The notes below the pieces were generated by a model. The model was not told the DNA's origin. It worked only from the letters and a program-made list of their open reading frames with translations, and did not search any database. A DNA stretch of 64,000 nt, taken from assembly GCF_021134715.1 (NCBI RefSeq), contig NC_060017.1:62001-126000 (forward strand). The letters are read 5' to 3'. Position 1 is the stretch's first letter. The number at the start of each line of letters is the position of its first letter. Shown piece by piece: positions 1-11,870 of the stretch. The stretch is from Daphnia pulex. Lineage: Eukaryota; Arthropoda; Branchiopoda; Diplostraca; Daphniidae. A program made the translations under genes and the position numbers.

Positions 1-67
1 CTCCGGACCACGCGACTGACGGAAAGAGTTGGAAAGTATCCAGCAAAGACGTACGGTAAAGCCGGAC
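1..67. repeat. direct repeat copy A (paired with 1918-1984)
   Basis: Sixty-seven bases starting ctccggaccacgcgactgac recur at 1918-1984 in the same orientation with a single mismatch. It abuts the truncated gypsy pol and may be an LTR edge. Confidence 0.85.
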
Positions 68-338
68 TTAATGACGGTCTCACGGCCAGGATCAAAATGG
101 GCCAACACGGGGGGTGACAAAAGCGCTGTTTTCACCACCTCGAACGAACGTTCCTGGTCTTCTGTCCATTCGTACGCGTTTCGGGTGCTCAAAAGAGGGC
201 GGAGGGGTCCTTTTGCAGCCGCAACTTCCGTTGAAAAATCCGAAAGCTGCTCCACCAACTCTAAAATGGACCGGTGCTCCGTAATACTGGTGGGTCGGGG
301 GAATTTGGCGATGGCCTGTAATTTGCTGGGGTCTACTG

Positions 339-846
339 TTACCCCACCATGCTGAATTTCATAGCCAGCCCACACCAGCTTCTTTTGAGCGATCTTAAAC
401 TTGTCCACGTTGAGAGTGATTTTCGCTGCACGCGCGGCCTGTAAAATCGCGCACACGCCCTCGACATGCAACGGGAATGACCGGTTGAAACGTAGGATGT
501 CATCCACCACTCTGACCATGTTTTGAAGTGTGCCAAAGGCGCAGCGTCTGCCCGCCGATTATATTCATCGCCCGACGAACAGAGGCCCATTGAGGCACAC
601 AGGAACTTATAACGTCCCCAGGGCGTCATAAACGTGGTGGACATAAAGATGCTGGCTCGCTGCGTGAAGGGGGATCTGAAAATATCCATTAGTGGCATCG
701 AAGCTGCTGTAGAACTTTGCTTCAGTGTCGATTTCCGCCACCGCGTCCCTCGGCCTGCGGGTCGATGGGGGTGGGACGGAGAACATGACTATTGAAAGAC
801 TCCCGTTTCCCGACCTGTTGCCCGAAAGGCTTGACCGCGTGATCAA
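339..846 (-). pseudogene. gypsy reverse transcriptase fragment, frameshifted
   Basis: Two overlapping minus-strand frames (607-846 and 339-698) together cover the RT palm region of a Ty3/gypsy polymerase. The FDATNGYFQIPL segment matches the conserved FD...GY.QI motif before the catalytic DD. The frame changes between the fragments and there is no start or intact downstream RNase H, so no functional protein is expected. The enzyme would have copied the element RNA into DNA. Confidence 0.65.
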
Positions 847-1917
847 TACTTTCGGCCGACAGGTATAAGGTCTGGGTACGAAGTCCTCATGCGGTTTTAG
901 CTATTATGGCCGTTACAATCGTTCTGGGACTTACTGTGTGATAGGATGTGATGGGGGGTAGGTGCGTCTGCATATATCCGGCGTAGCTGGATTTAGTAGA
1001 CATCTTGTCTTCTAATTGAAGACCCTCAGTTCTGGTTTGCGAATGTATCTTTCGATTTGTTTCTTTGGTGGTTAATTTAATTTTGTTTTGTAGGTGGGAG
1101 AAAAGGGAATGGTTTTTAGTTTTTTCTGGAGTTTTAATTTGTTGTCTAGCAATGCTTGAGGGGGTGCTTGCTGGTGGGAGGGATGGGAGTGGATCAGCGA
1201 TTGAAAATTCTTTCGTTGGTCAGTCGCGTGGTCGCCCTCGTAAAGAGAGGCGACTCACGTATATTGCTGCGTCGTTTGTTGTTGTGGTTCCGTTATTTCT
1301 TCGGTAAAGTGATTGCCTGGCTGGATTTCCAACTTGGATTATTTCTAGTGGTCGCTCGTATTTTTTTGTGCAAGTAATTGATTCTTGTGTTGTCGAGATT
1401 CTTCCTTGTGACTGTTTGTCCAGCTGTCGTTGGATTTCTGACTTGGATTTAGTTGTGGACGCTGACAACCTTGTTGATTAACGTGGAGTGTCGATTCTTG
1501 GAGTTTAGTGCGTAGGGCTGATACTGGAGCTGGTTGATTGATGATGGGCCTTCTTTTTGAGTTTGGGTTTTTTTAATTCTTCTGATTTGAGGAATTTGGC
1601 GGGTTTCGATTGCCCGCTGATTTGCCATGGAAGAGGCACGATAGAATTTTGTTTTGGTCCCCGATGGCTTTGATTGTTTGTTTGGGTAATTTACTCGGTA
1701 CTTTTCAAATTTTTTAAAGCAAAAAGTGAGTGTATGGAATTCCAGCCGGTGTAGTTGGAGTCTGTTGCCACACCACGCAAGTTACGGAACGGAAAATACA
1801 AAAAACACAGCAAGTTTTTCGAGCCAATGTATTCCGGGACGTGCTGCCAGTTGCCAGCCAACGGCAATGAACACGATGACAAAAACACGGGATGAATCGT
1901 CGGGGGCACAAAATGTC

Positions 1918-1984
1918 CTCCGGACCACGCGACTGACGGAAAGAGTTGGAAAGTATCCAGCAAAGACGTACGGTAAAGCCAGAC
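1918..1984. repeat. direct repeat copy B (paired with 1-67)
   Basis: Near-identical copy of bases 1-67, 1,917 bp downstream in the same orientation. It lies just left of the hAT-type MITE. Confidence 0.85.
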
Positions 1985-2039
1985 GGAAGACAGTAAAGCC
2001 GTGACGGGCTTTACAAATTACGGGACACCCACATGAGAT

Positions 2040-2821
2040 CAGAGTTGAAACTAGCTCACCGAAACGTGAGCTTAGCTCAAGCTCTCCGCTCATGGCCTAA
2101 AAGTGAGCGGAGCTCAAGCTCAAGCTCGCACCAAAAAAAGATGAGCTTCGCTCAAGCTCACGTTCGCTCAAGCTCATTTCCAAGTTTTTTTAAATTAATA
2201 AAATGCAACTGGCAACGGTGTTTTTTTTGTAGAAAATTTGAATTTAATGAAGCCATAGCATCGAATTAATTTGGGTTGAATCCAAGGGCTCCGCAACTCA
2301 AATTTACTTTAAAATTAAAGGGATAAACAAAGAAAAATAATAAAATTTTCAAAACCAGCTAAAGAAAGGCGCTAGCGAATGACTCCCCACCCTACTTCCC
2401 CATCCCTACTCTTACCTTTCCTACCTTTTTAATTTTTAAAAAGAAGGAAAACCTTTCTTAAAAGAGGAAATCGACGCAAGGAAAAAGTAAAAAATAGATA
2501 AAAATAAAAAGCGTATTTAAGTTGCAGAACCTAGGATAAATCTCAAATTTAGAATAAAACCAGTAAATTAAAAAATTCTCTAAGTTAGACATTTTTCGAG
2601 ACATTTTTGGCGAGTCCGGTGAAAATTTAGTATAATTTAGCAAATAAATTTCAATTTTGGCCGCTAGATGGCGCCACAAGCGTGAGCTTCCGCTCATGAG
2701 GCAAAAGCTCAAGCTCAAGCTCACACTTTTTCAAAAAGAGCGGAGCTCAAGCTCAAAGCTCACAAAATGAGTGAGCTTTTGAGCTAAAGCTCAAGCTCTC
2801 GTGAAGCTCGTTTCAACTCTG
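2040..2821. mobile_element. hAT-type MITE, 782 bp, with 8-bp target duplication
   Basis: The element begins cagagttgaaac and ends gtttcaactctg, a perfect 12-bp terminal inverted repeat. It is flanked on both sides by the 8-bp duplication catgagat (2032-2039 and 2822-2829). An 8-bp duplication with CAG...CTG termini is the signature of the hAT superfamily. It has no transposase frame, so it must have been moved in trans. Both subterminal regions (2045-2190 and 2680-2810) are packed with agctc/gagct words, giving many short inverted and direct repeats. Confidence 0.88.
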
Positions 2822-2831
2822 CATGAGATAT

Positions 2832-2864
2832 ACGCACACACACACACATAAACACACACACAAA
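2832..2864. repeat. CA microsatellite
   Basis: Imperfect (CA)n dinucleotide tract just to the right of the MITE target duplication, interrupted by one ATAA. Confidence 0.85.
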
Positions 2865-3179
2865 TTGAATAAAGACGAAGGTACATACGTAAAGGCAGCC
2901 ACGTTACGTGACGGTCCAGAAACGGAAAATCTGGAAGAAATGGGGAACATAAATGGAGAAGACATGAGCGGAGATGTCTCTTCGCCCTTCGTCTCCAATT
3001 CACTTACCCCTCGCGCAGCGTTGCGAGGTCCAAATTAAATTGGACACACTTGGTCGGCTCAGGAACGCCAACACAGCCACACAACCGATAAAAATGCCTG
3101 GTCCCCTAGTCATATGCAGCGGCGCACGTATGCATCATTTGTACTTCCTTCCCCTCGTATCGTTACCTCGTTCGTCGTT

Positions 3180-6100
3180 TTAAGTCAGGTGAGGCCTTGG
3201 TGGAGGGATTTTTTTCATTACGCTGTGAAGTGAATGTTTGTTTTGGTTATGTAGGTTGACAGGAGGTTGTTGATTTTGAGCTGTAGTCTTGGGTAGATGT
3301 TGGGATCGAGGCCCAGGGGGTGTCAGAGTTGAGAAGGAGTTTTTCTTGGGGGAAGAAGGACTGAAATTGTTCGACTCGATCAGGACGTGGTTTTCAATTT
3401 CTGGGCAGACATAGCGGCAACTGGGATTCGCTTCGTTGTTGATTTGGTGGGTGAACGAATTTAGGTGGGTGTTACCTGATCTTAGGCGGTGGAGGCAAGT
3501 TGAAGAGGCATGGTCTTTGGTATGATGCCACGGAATGATGCCTATTTTGCTTTTCATTAGGACACTGGGCTTTTTGCATTTTTTCAGGTTGAGTAGGACG
3601 GAAATCCCCCATTCTTTTCTTTTTTTAGTATAGATAATTATTCTCCCGGGGAGAGTTCGTTAGCGATGTAGTTTCCGGGAGGTAAGTGGGCTTCTTTAGA
3701 CGCTAGCCAATCTTTTTTTTCTTTTCCAGCTATACCGGTGTGGCTGGGGATCCAGTATATAGTGTGACGATTGATCCACTTGATTTGTGGCAACTCAGTG
3801 GGTGGTTCCTGATTTCAACTATGCATCGGTTTTTTGGGGTCTACGTGGACAAGACGGCTTTGATTGCAGCGCTCGAGTCAGAGAAGATGTGGATTCCTGG
3901 TGATGGGGGTCGTAGATGTATTTGATCGAAAGCTCTTGTTTGATTCCATGGAACTCTGCAGAGAAGATGCTTGATCCTGCTGTGAGGCACAAGGAGCCGG
4001 AGGAGTCAGGTGCAGGGATGTAGAAGGCTCACGAAGTGACGATGGGATTTGGGGTTACTGAACCATCCGTGTCGATCATGATGTCAGGGGCAATGATTTC
4101 AGATATCATAGATTCAAATAGGTGTTAGACATCATTTTGGTTTGCTGATGCTCTTTCGCATGGGGAACCATTTTGCGATTGTTGGGTGGGCTTCATGGAG
4201 AAAGCGGTTTTTTTAGTTGGTCCGTCAGTGCTGCTGGATGTTTGAAAAGGGCCGGGGTGGTTGATTTGATTTTTTCGCATATTAGTTTAGGCTTGGGTAG
4301 CATCTCAGTGGCCACTGTTAGGAAGTATAAAATAGAGACTTGGCTGTTTGGTACGACAGATTCCCTGGGTGCTGGCTAAGGTTGACGAGGTACCTAGTTC
4401 CTATCCACATTTCTTCTATCGAAGACCTGTTCAGGTCCATACCTGTTTCAGCGTAGATGACTTCCGTGGGTGTGGAAGGTTTAAATCCGAGTATAATTCT
4501 GAGTATGGATCGGGAGGCAGTGTCGATTTTCTGTAGGTGAGATTTGCTGGCGGAGCTGTAGGTTAGTAGTCAGTAATCGATGCGGCTGCTGACTAAGCTC
4601 TTGTAGAGGGTGCATAAGCTGTTGATTTTGGGGCGTAAGTAGATTTAGAGATGATGGAGAAGACGTTCTTGAGACGGATGCATTTATTCACCACCATTCA
4701 TATGTGGTCTTTCCACAGCAGTTTTGAGTCTAGAATCAGTCCTAGGAAATTTACTTTAGGGCCGTTTGGGATGCGGTGGCCGTTTATCAATAGCAGAGGG
4801 TCGTCTCGTCGTCTCGTTGGTTCATACAGCCGGGTGAATGAGACCGTTGAGTATTTCGATGCCGAAAATTTTAATTTCCATTTACAGCCCCATCTTGACA
4901 ATTTTTCGATGTAGGGTTGAAGAGTCGCTTTCACGTCGATGGGGCACTTTACTATTGTCTAGATAGTGACGCCGTCGGCAAAATAGTAGGCGGTTTACGT
5001 TAGATGGGGGGCGGGAAGTCGTATAGCATAATGTTGAACAGAAGTGGGCTGATAACTGCTCCTCGGGTTACTCCGTTTGATATCTTTTTCTGATCTGATG
5101 TGTGGCTGCCGATTCTGATGACGACTGAGCGATCGCGAAGGAAGTCAGAGATCCAGTTCAGGCAGTTACAGTGGACACCTACTTTTGAGAGCTTGGATAG
5201 GAGGCTATTTGTCCAGACGGTGTCATAAGCTTTGTTAATCTCCAAGAAAACCGCTACACTAGTTTTTTTTTCTTTAAAGCTCCTCTTTATATCATGATCG
5301 ATTTTGATTAGGTATGAGGTAGGTCCGTAAGTGATCAGGTCTGTGGTACATCAATTTTTCCTGGAGATTGCTTGCTCTGAGCCTATGATGTTCTTTTCGG
5401 TTCCACGAACCAAGATTGGCGGGTAGTAACGATCCTCTCGAATAATTTGGCTAGGCACGAGGTGAGGATAATTGGGCGGTAGGAACTTACTAAATCGACG
5501 GGTTTTCCTGGCTTCAGGAGGGGGATCACATTGTCTTTTTTTCAGAGGTCGGGGACGAATTAATTGGAATATTGGACGTTAAAAAGGACATTGATTTTCT
5601 TGGAGAGCGATAAATTGGTTAGCATATCGTAGTGGATTTGGTCGATGCCTGTTGATTTGCTGAGGGACTGCACCAGTTCGTTGAAGGCGTTTCGGTGAAG
5701 GCGTTGTTTTGATCGTTTGGCTGTCTATCTGCAATGCGTGATGTGATGATGGGTTTCAGGATAGCGTCGTATTGAGAGTGATCGATTGATGAACCGTAGA
5801 GGACTAGAAAGAAGTAGGACTTTTCATGGGTTGATGGTGTGTGGGCGTCGTGTAGATTTTTTAGGGGTGGAATGGCCGAGATGCAGTTGTTTCCTCTTCC
5901 GACCATTGCTTTCATGAACGACCAAGTTGTTCTATCGCCGTCCTGGGGGTTGAGGCTAGATATAAACGATTTCTAGGCGATTTTTTGCGACGATGATGAG
6001 TCTTTTTTTTTGCCACACCGGCTTTTTTTTGCCACACCGGCTTTTTTTTCCAGGTGGCTCTTTTGTCTGAAGATAGCGGTGAGCGACGCCACTCTCTTTC

Positions 6101-6480
6101 GGCTTTATTCACGTTCTCCACGGTGGCTTCGCACTCTGAGTTCCATCAAGGGCGGCAGGGCTCTTTTGGAAGGTGGAAGGACTGGGTTGATTTCTTGAAA
6201 TTTTTTCACTCGCGGAAGTGATCGCATCCATGAATGAGTCCAATAATTTTTTAGGAACTGTTTGGTTTTTGATGGACGTTGAAGCGAGTTGGTGGGATAG
6301 GTCTGCGTTCCTGCTGGGCCATTTGGCCTTAGAGAGAATCCATGAAGGTGGTTTGGGTGAGGATCTGATGGGGTCGGCGTTGATCGTGGTGGTGATGGGG
6401 AGATGGTCGCATCTAGTCAGAGAGCCCTTGTCGAAGTAAACGCAAACCATTTAAAGAAGGTTTGACACTTGGGTTTGGTT
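3180..6480 (-). mobile_element. Jockey/I-like LINE retrotransposon, decayed
   Basis: Read on the minus strand, domain order is that of a LINE ORF2. The end of an endonuclease domain is at about 6450-6110. Reverse transcriptase follows at about 5480-4700, with AYDTVW, GVTRGAVISPLLFNIMLYDFP and FSASKYSTVSF blocks. An RNase H-like region at about 4080-3660 has a TDGSV motif and a WIPSHTGIAG motif. A C-terminal region with the RLRSGNTHLNSFTH block lies at 3557-3180. The presence of RNase H and the gene order suit Jockey/I-group LINEs. Stops and frameshifts separate nearly every block, so it is inactive. I see no clear poly-A tail at the 3' end. Confidence 0.75.
4698..5245 (-). pseudogene. LINE reverse transcriptase, broken
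   Basis: Minus-strand fragments 5000-5245 and 4698-4934 carry RT motifs: a KAYDTVW palm block, an SDFLRDRSVVIRIG block, the GVTRGAVISPLLFN block, and further down FSASKYSTVSF. The stretch between them, where the catalytic YADD box should lie (about 4980), reads through stops in the available frames. The product would be the polymerase of the LINE described above; it is not functional here. Confidence 0.75.
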
Positions 6481-6925
6481 AAGAGGGTGGTAGAAATAGT
6501 AAATGGCGCGTCTGATGACTCACATCGGTTGCGTTCACCCAGTGTTCACTCCCGAATTCTCCGGGATTTGTCAAAAAACGCAAATTGTTTAAGATAAAAA
6601 AACTTCGTTGTCATAAAATGAAGAAAAATACGCTGATTCTAACGGCACATCGATAGACGTTATAATCTGTTGCTTTAAATACAACAGACGCGATCAAAGT
6701 TTATACTTTTTGTGAAATTTCACATTTTATTTAAGAAATGTGATTTAATTCTTAAAAATAACTCTACTTATAATTATGGTATAACGACAGACGTCGATAT
6801 GTGTTGCTTTAAATATACCAGAGACGTTCAAACTTTTAATTTCTGGCCTCCATTCCTATTTTTTTATTTGGCAACACTGTTAACCTGGCCACTATTTTTA
6901 AAAGAGTATGTGAAGTTTTAAGTTG
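6418..6925 (-). repeat. long inverted repeat, left copy (pairs with 16800-17276)
   Basis: About 500 bp matching, with indels, the reverse complement of 16800-17276. The most conserved part is 6600-6925, and the repeat extends into the first codons of the LINE endonuclease fragment (ATGGTTTGCGTTTACT on the minus strand). The simplest reading is that both copies are 5' regions of the same LINE family in opposite orientations. Conservation drops at 6480-6600, where the right copy is shorter. Confidence 0.8.
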
Positions 6926-7148
6926 AACTTGTATATCATTCTGGATTATGAATATTAAGACATTAGAGAATTAATGAAAAACAACGACATTTAAAGAATT
7001 AATCGTCAGCTGTCAAATCGTCTTCCTCGGAAGCTTCAGCGCGCGTATTCTTCTTCCTCATTTTCGTTATCTATTTATTCTTCTAAGTCTTCCTCCAGGT
7101 CTTCCTCATCATTGGATGTTACAAGAAGTATATCATCTAGCTTTTTTG

Positions 7149-9995
7149 TAGTGTTGTTTCGTTGTGCTTTTTTGGATTCGTTATTGTTATCGTTAATCGT
7201 TATTTTTTCAATTTTTTATTCGTTTCGTTCTTCGTTTCGTTAATTTAAACGTGTCGCATTTTTCTCTTTTTGCGACCGTTATCGTTTACCTTACAATTTT
7301 TTTTAGAACCTAGTTTTCTCTGAATCAGCATGTATTTCTTAACATAACACGTTTAAAAATTAAAAATTACTGAGTTTAAAAAATAACAGTTCGCGGTGAA
7401 AACTTTAAGGTAAACAGGTGACAAACTCGTAGACAAAAGATATGCCTATTTTATAATAAAAGGGGACGCAGATGTATTTATTACTGCTAATAAAAATGTT
7501 GGCAGCTAGATTATCCTTGTCAGTACGATTTTTTCTACCAGCACAATGCCAACCAGCAATAGAAAATTCTCTTTCACATGGGGCAGAAGAAGCTTGAAGA
7601 GCTAACAAAGTGAAAGCTAGCTTGGATAAATATGGAAAACGATGGCATGACTTGTCCAAAAAGCGAGGGAGTCGATTTTTTGGCGAATTCCCTCCACCCA
7701 TAAAACATGAACCTCCAAATCCATTGCGATATAACTTAACAGTTCTAACTGTATCTTAGATTTACTTGACCCAGGGTTTCGAAACTGAGATTCAGGAGAA
7801 GAACTCACGGTTTTTGCATATAGTAACTTAAACTCGTGTGCATCGAGATTCCTTGGACCATCAGTTCCCGTTTCTCTCTCTTCCTCTTGCACTTTCTCGT
7901 TATCCTCGTAATGACCTGTCTCAAGACCCTATATTTGACAAGAAAAAAAATATTAGTGAGACGGTGAGACCTCATTAAAAACGATATTTAGCCTAATACC
8001 AAGTCTTCTGCAGTTTTATTTATATTTCGTGTGACGATGTTTTGCACGGCAGCTTCTCCAGAAACAAAAAGTCGATAATTAGGGTCCAACTCAGTTGCAA
8101 GGAGATACAGGCATTCGAAATTGTCCATAGTTTCGTCAATCATGAAAAAAAATCGATGATTAAGGTCGTTTTTCATAGCATCACAAACTCCTGCGAACAA
8201 CGGGTTTTCATCTGAGAACTATATGCCTCTCCATATTTGTCATCCCTGATTAAGCGTTACAATAAGGCCATAATAAGCTGAAGGGAGTGTGATAGGCAGG
8301 GAATACGTCTCATACGTTTTGATTTTTTCTGTACGATCATAATTTGGCCGATGGCATTCTCCATTTGTTTCTCGTGTTCCAGAAACTGTAGAACATCTTC
8401 ATCAATTTTCAACTTCTCTAAAAGCGCTTCATTAGGGTCACATTCGGTTTGATCCATAGGGTATCTTCACTGATGGCAACATTTTGGGATTCAGGCAGCA
8501 ATGGAGTGACTATAATCACTTGATCTTCAAGAAAGTTGTCTTCAAATGATTCGCCATCAATGTTTGGCATCAGGGCACAGCTATCGTCAGATTCATCAGA
8601 GTCTGAGTTTGAGAAAATACTTTCCTCTTCCTGGCTATCTTCATTATTGGATTCAGTCCTTCCAGTGGCAACGCTATCAATAACTGCTTCGATGTCCTCT
8701 TGTATTGAGACGACCTGGAACGCCTTGACCATGTTGGATCCATTATCGGTTACAATGATAGGGACCTCAAAACCCCATTCGGTAATCACTTTCTTCATCA
8801 AATCACCAATTACAGCCCCTGTGTGTGGCGATGGAAAATGAAGCAACTCAAGAACAGCATGTTCGATTTCGTGTTCAGCGTTCACATAGTGAATAATCAC
8901 AGTGAGAATTTCTACTGAATAATAGAAAACATAGTGCACCTAAATGTTTAATTAAGAATTAAAGTTCTCTTCCCTAATCAAATTTCATAAAGCATATTCA
9001 TTTCATTACCTAAGTATGAAGAACTCATCCCAGGCTTCGTCCAAATGTCAGCAGTCATGTTAGGTTTTGACACTGCATTCTGAACTTGAGCTTTCACTAA
9101 CTTTCTGGCCTGTTTGAATAATCTTAAAAAACATTGGCCAATGCTTGCCTTCCTGGTATTTCATGTCGTTGATCAAGCAGCTCAACATATGCTTGCCAGT
9201 CTTTGTTGTCACTTATAGATGTAGTAATCGAAGTAGTTGCAACAACAAAAGCAAGCTTTTTCCTGAGAAGAAGCTGCCTAGTGTGTTTTCTTGTGTATTT
9301 TGCCTTTTTAATTTCAATCTGAAATGAAAAGGGAAAGCATTAGAAATTGAGAATACTAAATTGTACGATAAAATTTTAAACCTGAGGAAGTGTTGGTTGT
9401 AACAAAGATTTAGCTTTGGCCCCGACAATTTTCTTAGAGTTACTTGATAGTGCTGCATTTTCTTTGTCTTTCAGATATTCCAAATATTCATTACTTTTGT
9501 GTTTCTTAGTCTTTAAATGGTTTTCGAGATTCGTTTTATTGCAACCCTTTACAGCTGCCGGGCAAGTATTGCATTTGTATCATTTGTTTTATCATAGATG
9601 AAATATGCATGTACGAGGCTTTTTTTATTACTGCTATTGTTCAGAAGAGATTGCTCATTCTCTGAATTCAAATCGTCGTCTATTTGCATTTTATTTATTT
9701 CTGTCAAAAAGTGATTTACTGAGCTGGCTTGTGTCGCTTGTGCCACATTTGTTCTGATAATCGCTTCTAATGAAGTAATGAGTAGGCCTGTTATGCCAAA
9801 TGATGTAGCGAAAATAATGACCTAATTGGCTAATTCCTCGCTATAGGGGATCGCTAAGTCGCTAGTTGGTGGTCATCCCAAAATTGAAAATTCCAAATTT
9901 TGAGGGAAAAAAAAAAGTTCCCCCTGGTGGTCAAAAATAAAGAGGCTCGTTAATACGTTATTTTCGTTGTCGTTATCTAAACGAGAACATCACTA
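7149..9995 (-). mobile_element. hAT DNA transposon with both ends and 8-bp duplication
   Basis: The left end starts tagtgttgtttcgtt and the right end finishes aacgagaacatcacta, an imperfect terminal inverted repeat. Immediately outside each end is the identical 8-mer cttttttg (7141-7148 and 9996-10003). The 2,847-bp interior carries a minus-strand hAT transposase. End structure, duplication length and encoded protein agree, so the superfamily call is firm. It sits in an unrecognised non-coding sequence between the LINE and the copia fragment. Confidence 0.9.
7405..9746 (-). pseudogene. hAT transposase gene, probably decayed
   Basis: Read on the minus strand it shows, in order: an N-terminal segment (9746-9560); a BED-type zinc finger (about 9580-9500, Cys-x2-Cys then His-x5-His); a central region with the motif TDNGSNMVKAF (about 8760-8725) characteristic of the hAT catalytic core; an RIPCLSHSLQL block (about 8310-8270) matching the conserved R..C..H motif; and a C-terminal hAT dimerisation domain (7700-7450) with the SSAPCEREFSIAG signature. 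The domains lie in several frames. Some gaps may be introns (a candidate junction lies near 9320-9385), but the frame change inside the zinc finger is not obviously intronic. It would cut and paste its own element in the nucleus; activity is doubtful. Confidence 0.75.
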
Positions 9996-10161
9996 CTTTT
10001 TTGGAAGCATTTCTCCGTCAAACCAGTTGAGGGTAAAATAATTTTCATCAAAGTCATATTTTTAAACTTGCTGCGAGGTAGATAAACCTGTATTAGAAAC
10101 TTTTGTAGTCAATCCACTCCATGGGCATTAGATATAGTTCATTTCATTCATCATCCGTGGA

Positions 10162-10599
10162 ATGAAGTTTTGTTTCATGATACTAAAATATGTCTGTGCA
10201 GATCAATCGATTATGAACTTCATAGCTGGGATCGAGCAAATTGCTTCACAGTTGAAGGGCATTGGGGCCGCTGTGGATGACACGCAGATTATGGCTAAGA
10301 TCGTAGTGTCCCTACCATCCAGACTTCAGTATTTCTTGGCGGCCTGGGACAGTACCCCACAAGAACTCAAGACACTCTCGTCACTAAAAAAACGACTGGT
10401 AAAGGAGGAAACTCAAGCCAGGACTAAGAATAGCAAGCTGGAAAATGATGCCCAAGGTGCCTTTTTGTCCCAACAACCTGGATCTGCTGGGAAATTGAGT
10501 ACTTCAGATGGGTTTTGTCCACCGCAACATGCATATGCTACCACTTCACTCCAAGAGGAGGTCAACGTGGCAGAGGTCCTGTTCGCGGCAGAGGTGTAA
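10162..10599 (+). pseudogene. copia Gag fragment
   Basis: A 145-residue frame with copia-type Gag features: ASQLKGIGAAVDD, a KIVVSLPSRLQYFLAAW block and a SLKKRLVKEE block, as in UBN2-type Gag proteins. The remaining Gag and its zinc knuckle continue in another frame up to about 10750, so the gene is frameshifted. Gag would coat the element RNA. Confidence 0.7.
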
Positions 10600-11800
10600 A
10601 TCATCAGAGGGGAAATTATCATCCTTACAGTAATAGGAAGCCAGCACAAAAACCCCCAGCTCAACTGAAGGACAATAATCAGCAGTCTTAGGTCACTTGT
10701 TATCACTGCGGACTACCGGGCCACTTCAAACGCCAATATATGGGTTGGAAAACAGAAATGGCGAACCGACGGAACTGGAATTACGGAGAAAATCAGCATC
10801 AGTCCTATACAGTTAAAAATGCTCTGTGGACTTTATGGAAAGAAGATCTGTCGATTGGTTTGCCGATTCGGGTGCCACCCAACACATGACAGACAAACGG
10901 GATTTACTCATAAATTTTGTCCCAGTTGGTCCGGAACAGTGGAACGTATCTGGTATTGGAGGTACAAGCTTACCAGTGATTGGACAAGGAGACGTGCTTA
11001 TGTCATCTATAGTACTAAATGGAAAATTACTGGAAGATATTGTAACTTAAAAAGAAAATGTTTGTGTTGGAGTTACTGAATATTTTCTTTATGTGTGGGA
11101 TTTATGAGGGGAGTCCTTTTGGTTCGTGGATTAGGTGCGAATCCTTATTCAATTGGGATAGCAACGGATACAGGGATTGAAGAATTTTTCTCCAATAATA
11201 CTGTCTCTTTTACTCCGAATGGAGTCGTTTTGATGGAAGGATAACGAGCCGGAAAAACACTGTATCATTTGAAAATCGTCAGGGCCAAACAGTATCCTCC
11301 CAAAAATGAGACGGCACTTAGAGCAATAAAACTACAGCCACTATCACCATGAGATAATCGCTTTGGACATATCAGTAACAAGACTATACTGAGAATGGAA
11401 TCTTTAGGCTGCGCCAATGGCCTGGTTCTTTTCAACGATAATTCCTGTGCAGTGTGTGAAGGATATGTAATTGGAAAGATAAGACGCTTTCCATTTCGAC
11501 TTGGACATGAAAAGGCATCCACTCCTGGACAACGGATTCACTCAGACGTTTGTGGACCTCTTCGACACCAGGTGGAAATCGATTCTTTGTCACTCTCAAA
11601 GACGATTATAGCGGCTGGTGTGCAACCCGGCTATTGAAGAACAAGTCAGAAGTAGCAGTGGTTAGGCAATATTTTGTAGCTCATGTAAATAACCAAACTG
11701 GCAAAGAAGTCAAAATCATTCGCTCAGACAATGGAGGGGAGTACCCCAACAATCATCTAAAGACTGGCTGGCAGAGAATGGTATCCACCATGAAAGAAGG
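10162..11800 (+). mobile_element. Ty1/copia retrotransposon fragment (gag to integrase)
   Basis: The plus strand encodes, in order: a copia-type Gag (10200-10560); a retroviral-type zinc knuckle (about 10690-10740) in which the last Cys appears replaced by Tyr; an aspartic protease with WFADSGATQHM at about 10850; a GAG-pre-integrase region (about 11340-11480); and an integrase core with HSDVCGP and DNGGEYP motifs (about 11540-11740). Frames change several times. Homology stops in the integrase near 11,800, where it runs directly into a gypsy element in the opposite orientation. No LTR is recognisable. Confidence 0.8.
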
Positions 11801-11870
11801 GCTTTGGCCATCTTGTCTGGATCTACTCTGCCATCGGTTTTGGAGCCGCAGACGAGTTTCTTGATCTGTT

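Larger units (their letters stand above)
1..1990 (-). mobile_element. Ty3/gypsy-type LTR retrotransposon remnant
   Basis: Minus-strand translation between about 70 and 850 gives broken pieces of a gypsy reverse transcriptase and start of RNase H: a FDATNGYFQIPL block, then LCASMGLCSSGDEY, then a VVDD catalytic-type motif, then a fragment ending near ETVIKSG. They lie in different frames, so the gene is dead. Bases 1-67 recur almost exactly (one mismatch) at 1918-1984 in the same orientation, and the pol homology stops where the first copy begins, so these are probably terminal-repeat pieces of the same element. The left end is cut by the window. From 900 to 1900 I see no recognisable coding sequence. 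Confidence 0.6.
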
